From positions 1-5,010 of the forward strand of contig QNEG01000155.1 of the NCBI GenBank assembly GCA_003645115.1: a stretch of DNA of 5,010 bases. Direction: 5' to 3'. This DNA is from a bacterium. Its GTDB lineage: Bacteria; UBP14; UBA6098; B30-G16. Shown here piece after piece: positions 1-3,703 of this stretch (position 1 is the stretch's first letter; each line of letters starts with the position of its first letter). The notes under the pieces were generated by a model. That model saw only the letters and a list, made by a program, of their open reading frames with translations, made no database searches and was not told the origin of the DNA. The translations under genes were made by a program, and so were the position numbers.

Positions 1-12
1 TAACCAATCCAT
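1..12 (-). CDS. 5' end of an unidentified gene downstream of the TauE-type permease (partial)
   Basis: Read on the minus strand, an ATG at 12..10 is followed by codons for Asp-Trp-Leu and then the window edge, so only MDWL is visible. The start is chosen because AAGGAG (minus strand, 23..18) lies five bases upstream, which is ideal spacing. The gene begins 34 nt after the permease stop codon on the same strand with no terminator-like hairpin between them, so the two are probably co-transcribed. Nothing can be said about its product from four residues. Confidence 0.6.
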
Positions 13-17
13 AATTT

Positions 18-23
18 CTCCTT
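18..23 (-). promoter_or_regulatory. Ribosome binding site of the left-edge gene
   Basis: AAGGAG on the minus strand, five bases before the ATG at 12..10. This site is the main reason for calling a gene at the left edge, because only four codons are visible. Confidence 0.6.
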
Positions 24-46
24 ATATGAATTTCGATTTCGATAAA

Positions 47-880
47 TCAAAATATCATTTTTACGGCGACAATCAAGAGAAGAATTCCAAAAGAAATATA
101 GAACAATTTATTTTCACCGACTTTTTTATGAAAAAGTGCACCCAGTTGTGCGCCAAAAATTGCCGGGATTCCCATAAGTATTGCCAGAATGATATTAGTA
201 GTCCCGATAGTGCCAGTGGGAACCCGTGGCGGTGTATTCCCGAGTATCCCTCGAAATATCACACTGACTACTGCATCCGAAAATGCAATAAATGTCGATG
301 TTCCCGCAGCACTGGACGATGGATAGCGGAATACCACCACCAAGAATGCCACTACGAAAGCTCCACCGCCTATGCCGAGCATCGAAGATTGTGCTCCTAC
401 CATCACTCCCAGAAGAAAGAATAGCAATTTCACAGTCCATGGCATTTCACTAACCGAGTTGTAGAATGTTTTTGGACGCTTTTTGGAGTCCTGCTTTCTG
501 GGAAAAATATGTTTACATATTCTGTATGCTGCCCATACATTGAATCCCGCCAGTATATATCTGAGTGGGTCTCCGCCGATTATGTTGGTGATAATTACTC
601 CCAATGCACTGCCGATTACTACTCCAAATATGGCAGGTATGATAGCCTCGGTGCGAACATTTCCCATCACTCTGTGCCGGGTGAATGAAGACAAAGTAGA
701 AAATACAATCGCACCAAGACTACTTCCAGATGCTATAAGCATAGCATTACCGGGTTCATATCCTTGTCCCTGAAGGATGAATAATAATGTGGGAACGAAA
801 ATTATTCCTCCACCTATACCAAAAAATCCGGATAGAAATCCCGCAAATACGCCTAATATTATAGTGATAATATAAAGCAC
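47..880 (-). CDS. Sulfite exporter TauE/SafE family (TSUP) membrane permease
   Basis: This is a 277-residue integral membrane protein, a normal length for the TauE/SafE family. The family moves sulfur-containing or organic anions such as sulfite, sulfoacetate or thiosulfate, and the substrate here cannot be read from sequence. The two-fold internal repeat typical of the family is visible. The first half opens with GFFGIGGGIIFVP (residues 18-30) and the second half with SSMLGIGGGAFVVAF (165-179). About eight hydrophobic segments can be seen, near residues 2-20, 25-37, 45-62, 78-100, 105-120, 148-183 (two helices), 196-240 (two shorter ones) and 257-277. A charged loop at 124-137 (KHIFPRKQDSKKRPK) separates the halves and is probably cytosolic. 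The start is GTG at 880..878, because an in-frame TGA lies at 892..890 and no ATG precedes the first helix. No good Shine-Dalgarno site precedes the GTG. It heads a minus-strand unit with the left-edge gene. Confidence 0.9.
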   Translation of the reverse strand: MLYIITIILGVFAGFLSGFFGIGGGIIFVPTLLFILQGQGYEPGNAMLIASGSSLGAIVFSTLSSFTRHRVMGNVRTEAIIPAIFGVVIGSALGVIITNIIGGDPLRYILAGFNVWAAYRICKHIFPRKQDSKKRPKTFYNSVSEMPWTVKLLFFLLGVMVGAQSSMLGIGGGAFVVAFLVVVFRYPSSSAAGTSTFIAFSDAVVSVIFRGILGNTPPRVPTGTIGTTNIILAILMGIPAIFGAQLGALFHKKVGENKLFYISFGILLLIVAVKMIF

Positions 881-1065
881 ATTAAAAGGTCATACTTTGA
901 ATTCACACTGTCAAGCACAATTATGATAAGAATTTCACAAAGTTTTTTCTATCCACGATTTCATATATACAAGACAATGAATTAGAGGATATTTACGAAT
1001 GATTTTTTATGGACATTATTGTCCCCCAATGAATTTCATAATGATACGATTTCTATAATGAATGA

Positions 1066-1094
1066 TTGACAAAGAAAAATGTCAGGATTATTTT
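1066..1094 (+). promoter_or_regulatory. Sigma70-type promoter of the aldolase gene
   Basis: A perfect -35 box TTGACA (1066-1071) is followed after 17 nt by TATTTT (1089-1094), which matches four of six bases of the -10 consensus. Transcription would start near 1101, leaving an untranslated leader of only about 20 nt before the ATG at 1124. That leaves no room for a riboswitch. Confidence 0.55.
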
Positions 1095-1110
1095 TGTGAA
1101 AACAAATATT

Positions 1111-1116
1111 AGGAGG
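1111..1116 (+). promoter_or_regulatory. Ribosome binding site of the aldolase gene
   Basis: AGGAGG ends seven bases before the ATG at 1124. It is strong and ideally spaced, and it fixes the start codon. Confidence 0.85.
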
Positions 1117-1123
1117 TTGGAAT

Positions 1124-2203
1124 ATGAATGACAGACAAAGAGAAAGACTATTGGGTATGCGTCCGGAAAATGCACTGAAAGTGATTGGTGAGAATTCCAA
1201 TATATTATTGATGAATTCTCGCCATATTTTCGATGCAATAATCGATGAGAAAATTATAATTATGGCTTGTAATGCGCGAATACCGTTCGTAATTCCCGGA
1301 ATAATGTTGGCAGCGCAAGAATTGGATGCAGTGGTGGCTTTCGAACTGGCAAAATCCGAGGGAAATGTAGATGGCGGATATACCGCTCAACCACCACAGA
1401 AATTTGTTCAAACTATTATAAACTATGCGGATGAAGTAAATTATGCTATGCCATTCTTTATTCACGGAGACCATATCACAGTGAAGAAAAACACCGATGA
1501 GGAAATCGACACTTCCGAGACGCTCATTCGTGCACAATATGAGGCAGGATATACAAGCTTTGCTATCGATGCCTCGCATATGCCGATGGAATACAATATC
1601 GCTGCTACCGTATATCTGACCAAGCCGATTACAGAATGGGGACTTGGATTAGAAGTAGAGGTCGGCGAAATTGCCGGTTCCGCTGGAAAATTGACCACTG
1701 TGGAGGAAGCGAAAACTTTTGTGGAGTGTATGAATCTGGCTAAAATAAAGCCAAATCTACTGGCGATATCCAATGGTTCAAAGCACGGCAATTATGCTCC
1801 CGGCGAGGAAGTCCATATCGACCTGGAGCGCACCGGACAGATTTTTTCCGCAATTCGCCCACGAGGAGTTTCCATAGCTCAACACGGTATTACAGGAACA
1901 CCATTGAATATGGTCGGACGATTCGCAGATTACGGTATCCGCAAGGGAAATGTGGGCACTACCTGGCAGAATATCGCTCATAAACATCTTCCACCGGAAT
2001 TGTTAGACACTATGAAAAAATGGGCGAATGAAAATGGAAAAGATATAAAATATGCTACCAGACAATTCAAAACAGAGATAGATTCTATCCCCGAGAATAA
2101 TAAGAAAGCTATCGCCGATGAAGCATATCAGGTAGCGAAAGAATTCATACGGGCATTTCGTGCCACTGGAAGTGCGTCGTTGGTCGCAGAAAAAATCGTA
2201 TAG
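1124..2203 (+). CDS. fba: Class II (metal-dependent) fructose-bisphosphate aldolase
   Basis: At 359 residues this matches class II aldolases, TIM-barrel enzymes of the cytosol. They interconvert fructose 1,6-bisphosphate with glyceraldehyde 3-phosphate and dihydroxyacetone phosphate in glycolysis and gluconeogenesis. Expected landmarks appear in order. HGDHI (114-118) supplies the catalytic Asp116 and metal ligand His117. FAIDASHMP follows at 146-154. LEVEVGEIAG (176-185) carries the acidic ligand, probably Glu179. NGSKHGNY (217-224) has ligand His221, and AQHGITGTP (252-260) has ligand His254. The strand-8 motif is GNVGTTWQN (275-283), where many family members have N-[IV]-D-T-D, so this is a divergent branch. 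A tagatose- or other bisphosphate substrate cannot be excluded, and the symbol is by family only. It has its own promoter and strong ribosome binding site and stands apart from other sugar genes. No clear terminator follows. Confidence 0.9.
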   Translation: MNDRQRERLLGMRPENALKVIGENSNILLMNSRHIFDAIIDEKIIIMACNARIPFVIPGIMLAAQELDAVVAFELAKSEGNVDGGYTAQPPQKFVQTIINYADEVNYAMPFFIHGDHITVKKNTDEEIDTSETLIRAQYEAGYTSFAIDASHMPMEYNIAATVYLTKPITEWGLGLEVEVGEIAGSAGKLTTVEEAKTFVECMNLAKIKPNLLAISNGSKHGNYAPGEEVHIDLERTGQIFSAIRPRGVSIAQHGITGTPLNMVGRFADYGIRKGNVGTTWQNIAHKHLPPELLDTMKKWANENGKDIKYATRQFKTEIDSIPENNKKAIADEAYQVAKEFIRAFRATGSASLVAEKIV

Positions 2204-2207
2204 ATAT

Positions 2208-2387
2208 ATGAGTATATTTGTCTTCACCAATGAATCCAGATGCGATTATTGTTTCGTATTCAATAAACGCAATGATACTATAACTCTGCCGAATATAATT
2301 AGTTATTTGAATCGTGGCAAATATTTTTATGTCAACATAAGTTATCCTATCGCTTTCAAGCGGATAAATGCAATTAGGAAATTATGA
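2208..2387 (+). CDS. Doubtful small ORF overlapping the start of the PP-loop gene
   Basis: A 59-residue ORF runs from ATG 2208 to TGA 2385-2387. It begins four bases after the aldolase stop and ends 20 nt inside the next gene in another frame. Its translation (MSIFVFTNESRCDYCFVF...) is fairly hydrophobic and basic, with a CDYC motif at residues 12-15 and a C-terminus rich in Arg and Lys. No Shine-Dalgarno site precedes it and I recognise no family. It could be a translated small protein that couples translation of the thiolase, whose own ribosome binding site is weak. Chance is as likely, because AT-rich spacers often stay open for this length. Confidence 0.15.
   Translation: MSIFVFTNESRCDYCFVFNKRNDTITLPNIISYLNRGKYFYVNISYPIAFKRINAIRKL
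2327..2340. promoter_or_regulatory. Perfect 14-bp palindrome upstream of the PP-loop gene
   Basis: TTATGT-CA-ACATAA has two perfectly complementary 6-bp arms with a 2-bp centre, 27 nt before the ATG at 2368. The size and symmetry suit a dimeric repressor or activator operator. It has no U-tract and its central loop is too short for a terminator. No convincing promoter box could be placed beside it, so a regulatory role is inferred from symmetry and position only. Confidence 0.3.
2351..2362 (+). other. Small hairpin next to the PP-loop gene start
   Basis: CGCT-TTCA-AGCG forms a 4-bp stem with a tetraloop and ends five bases before the ATG at 2368. The 3' arm includes the only purine-rich stretch (AAGCGG) that could serve as a ribosome binding site. 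Folding would therefore weaken an already poor site. The stem is short, so this is only suggestive. Confidence 0.2.
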
Positions 2388-3402
2388 CATAGTGCTACTC
2401 TATTCTGGCGGATTGGATAGTTTGCTGGCGGGAGCTATATTAGCCAAACAAAATCTGGATGTCCTGGCGGTAAAATTCATTCATCCATTTTCGCCTGGAT
2501 TATGGGATAACAGGAATAATTCTCCCGAATTCATTCACCATACAGATTTGTCAGATTGGAGAGCATCTGTGGGATTGGATATAATTAAGATACCGATTCC
2601 CGACTCCGAAAATGATGAATATTTTAGGAGAATTATAAATCCTCGCTATGGCTATGGTTCCAATGCGAATCCCTGCCTGGATTGTAAGATATGCTTTATG
2701 AAACGAGCTGTAAAGATAGCATCACAGGTGAATGCAAGTGGAATCGCTACTGGCGAGGTTCTCGGGCAAAGACCATTCTCTCAACGCAGGCAGGCGATAC
2801 AATTAATCGAGCGAGATGCCAAGGTAGAAAAAAAAGTGGTTAGACCACTGTGCGCAAAACATTTACCACCATCGGAAATGGAAAATAGCGGATTAATAGA
2901 TAGAGAGAAACTATACGATTTCTCCGGCAGGGGAAGGTTTGCACAGATGCAGTTGGCTGAAAAATTAGGTATCCGAGATTATCCATCGCCAGCCAGCGGA
3001 TGCTTGCTCACAGACCCAGGATATTCCAGAAGATTTTTCGATGCACTGGAACATAATGAATTTTCTCTCCACACCAGTCAACTATTGAAATTCGGCAGGC
3101 ATTTCAGGTTTCAGGGAACCAGAATAGTGGTGGGAAGAAATGAAGTCGAAAACAATATCCTGCAGAAACATTTTTCATCACAAAAAATTATGCTCGAACC
3201 AATTTCCACAAAGGGACCGATAGCACTGGTAGAACTTTCCAGCGATGATGAAATAGTAAAAATCGCTGCAGAAATATTAGCTCGATATTGCAAGGAAAAA
3301 GATAAGAAAGTGGAAATAAGAATTACCCAATGCGATAAGATAAAGTGTAATATTATAGTTTCTCCAGCAAAACCACAGTGGGTGGAGAAATATTTGGTGT
3401 GA
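2368..3402 (+). CDS. PP-loop ATPase, MnmA/ThiI-like tRNA thiolation family
   Basis: This 344-residue cytosolic protein probably adenylates a base in RNA and replaces oxygen with sulfur, as MnmA and ThiI do on tRNA uridines. The exact target is unknown. The ATP-binding PP-loop SGGLDS is at residues 13-18, straight after the first strand YDIVLLY. YGYGSNANPCLDCKICF (94-110) gives Cys103, Cys106 and Cys109. GQRPFSQR (133-140) and SGRGR (186-190) are family-type motifs. SPASGCLLTD (207-216) supplies Cys212, comparable to the second catalytic cysteine of MnmA. From about 237 a C-terminal region starts LLKFGRHFRF...VVGRNEVEN, resembling a small RNA-binding (NFACT-R-like) module, and is followed by a tail of about 75 residues. 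It is not canonical MnmA and lacks the THUMP domain of full ThiI. ATG 2368 is used because it just precedes the first strand. Its ribosome binding site is weak. Confidence 0.82.
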   Translation: MQLGNYDIVLLYSGGLDSLLAGAILAKQNLDVLAVKFIHPFSPGLWDNRNNSPEFIHHTDLSDWRASVGLDIIKIPIPDSENDEYFRRIINPRYGYGSNANPCLDCKICFMKRAVKIASQVNASGIATGEVLGQRPFSQRRQAIQLIERDAKVEKKVVRPLCAKHLPPSEMENSGLIDREKLYDFSGRGRFAQMQLAEKLGIRDYPSPASGCLLTDPGYSRRFFDALEHNEFSLHTSQLLKFGRHFRFQGTRIVVGRNEVENNILQKHFSSQKIMLEPISTKGPIALVELSSDDEIVKIAAEILARYCKEKDKKVEIRITQCDKIKCNIIVSPAKPQWVEKYLV

Positions 3403-3526
3403 ATCCTGAATCGAGAAAAGGTAGTTTCTCCCCGTAAAGCAAGATAATCGAATCGAATTAAGTGAGTAATGAAATATCCCGTGACTATCGCCCGGTGAGG
3501 AATTGGTGAATTTCTCCCATTTCTCC
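3403..3526. other. Gene-free spacer with TTTCTCC words and no clear terminator
   Basis: The stretch after the PP-loop gene holds three copies of TTTCTCC (3425-3431, 3511-3517, 3520-3526). A small hairpin, GAGAAA-aggtag-TTTCTC, lies at 3413-3430. It has a 6-bp perfect stem but is followed by CCCGT rather than a T-run, so it is a poor intrinsic terminator. No ORF with a ribosome binding site is visible on either strand. The minus-strand reading frame starting at 3549 has no Shine-Dalgarno site and runs mostly through the neighbouring gene. Confidence 0.5.
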
Positions 3527-3557
3527 TTGACATCCACAATTTTCTCCATAATATATT
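3527..3557 (+). promoter_or_regulatory. Sigma70-type promoter of the leader ORF and surface-protein gene
   Basis: A perfect -35 box TTGACA is at 3527-3532. Two -10 candidates follow: TAATAT at 3549-3554 (16-nt spacer, four of six matches) and TATATT at 3552-3557 (19-nt spacer, five of six). Either puts the transcript start near 3560-3565, just ahead of the strong ribosome binding site at 3566. The surface-protein gene would then have a structured leader of about 140 nt. Confidence 0.5.
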
Positions 3558-3565
3558 TATATAGT

Positions 3566-3574
3566 GGAGGTGAT
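3566..3574 (+). promoter_or_regulatory. Perfect 9-nt Shine-Dalgarno site of the leader ORF
   Basis: GGAGGTGAT matches nine consecutive bases of the complement of the usual 16S rRNA 3' end. It ends seven bases before ATG 3582. It is stronger than any other ribosome binding site in the window, although the ORF it serves is tiny. The ATG at 3573 overlaps the site and is unlikely to be used. Confidence 0.55.
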
Positions 3575-3581
3575 GACGATT

Positions 3582-3650
3582 ATGAATATGGTAAATAATA
3601 TTTTTATTTCGGGGGGGGATTCCCGCTCTCCGCCGGTGATTTCGAGTTGA
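3582..3650 (+). CDS. Putative leader peptide of 22 residues crossing a G8 run
   Basis: The ORF starts at ATG 3582, ends at TGA 3648-3650 and reads MNMVNNIFISGGDSRSPPVISS. Evidence for translation is the unusually strong Shine-Dalgarno site at 3566-3574 and the promoter just upstream. The peptide is not recognisable and has no clear signal sequence or transmembrane segment. Codons 10-12 cross a run of eight G (3611-3618). The stop codon lies at the end of the 5' arm of a hairpin that pairs with the ribosome binding site of the surface-protein gene, so translating the peptide could open or hold that structure. The product is more likely to matter as a regulatory leader than as a protein. A longer gene broken by a G-run change is another possibility. 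Confidence 0.35.
   Translation: MNMVNNIFISGGDSRSPPVISS
3611..3618 (+). repeat. Homopolymer run of eight G within the leader ORF
   Basis: Eight consecutive G are followed directly by ATTCCC. G-runs of this length are slippage-prone and are known phase-variation sites in surface genes of several bacteria. Here the run lies between the leader ORF start and the hairpin, so its length sets where leader translation ends. It is the longest G-run in the window. A sequencing or assembly length error at this site is also possible. Confidence 0.6.
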
Positions 3651-3699
3651 AGACGAAGCGATGTGAAAATGCCGATAACTCGAAAATTTAACCGGAGGG
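3629..3699 (+). promoter_or_regulatory. Hairpin that sequesters the ribosome binding site of the surface-protein gene
   Basis: TTTCGAGTT (3640-3648) pairs perfectly with AACTCGAAA (3677-3685) for nine base pairs around a 28-nt loop. After a small internal loop, CCGGT (3633-3637) pairs with ACCGG (3691-3695). Beyond one mismatch, TCC (3629-3631) pairs with GGG (3697-3699), with one wobble. The 3' arm therefore includes most of the GGAGGG Shine-Dalgarno site at 3694-3699. Folding would hide it, and a ribosome on the leader ORF would disrupt the 5' arm. I could not match it to a known riboswitch class. Confidence 0.45.
3694..3699 (+). promoter_or_regulatory. Ribosome binding site of the surface-protein gene
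   Basis: GGAGGG is followed by TATGATG. The GGAGG core ends two bases before ATG 3701 and five bases before ATG 3704. The second ATG is therefore the better start, although both are in frame. The site lies in the 3' arm of the leader hairpin. Confidence 0.7.
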
Positions 3700-3703
3700 T
3701 ATG

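Larger units (their letters stand above)
881..1123. promoter_or_regulatory. Divergent intergenic region between the permease and aldolase genes
   Basis: This 243-nt AT-rich spacer separates two divergently transcribed genes, so it must carry both promoters. The rightward one is listed separately. A TATAAT at 1054-1059 (+) could be a second rightward -10 box, but its -35 region is poor. On the minus strand TTGACA occurs at 914..909 ahead of the permease GTG, yet no good -10 box sits at 16-18 nt (TATGAC is too close, TTTAAT too far), so the leftward promoter is unresolved. A weak hairpin, ATTG-TCCCC-CAAT, lies at 1018-1030, flanked by partly complementary CATTAT and ATAATG. No coding potential is seen here. 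Confidence 0.5.

Noticed and set aside
26..424. Plus-strand ORF of 132 residues opposite the permease
   Set aside because: It is antisense to a clear membrane-protein gene, its composition is implausible (many Cys, His and Arg), and no ribosome binding site precedes it.
1205..1987. Several minus-strand ORFs opposite the aldolase
   Set aside because: They are shadows of a strongly conserved coding frame, with no start signals or recognisable motifs.
2280..2306. ATAACT/AGTTAT inverted repeat as an aldolase terminator
   Set aside because: It is a 6-bp, AT-rich stem with a 15-nt loop and no T-run after it, too weak to support a terminator call.
3413..3430. Hairpin GAGAAA/TTTCTC after the thiolase gene as an intrinsic terminator
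   Set aside because: The stem is AT-rich and only 6 bp, and it is followed by CCCGT with no T-run.
3277..3549. Minus-strand ORF of 90 residues starting MEKIVDVKEKWEKF
   Set aside because: It has no Shine-Dalgarno site, nearly half of it lies antisense to the thiolase gene, and its lysine-glutamate opening comes from the TTTCTCC words read in reverse.
3561..3703. Known riboswitch class (cyclic di-GMP, SAM, cobalamin, fluoride) in the surface-gene leader
   Set aside because: I could not match the conserved cores of these classes, so only a generic sequestering hairpin is claimed.
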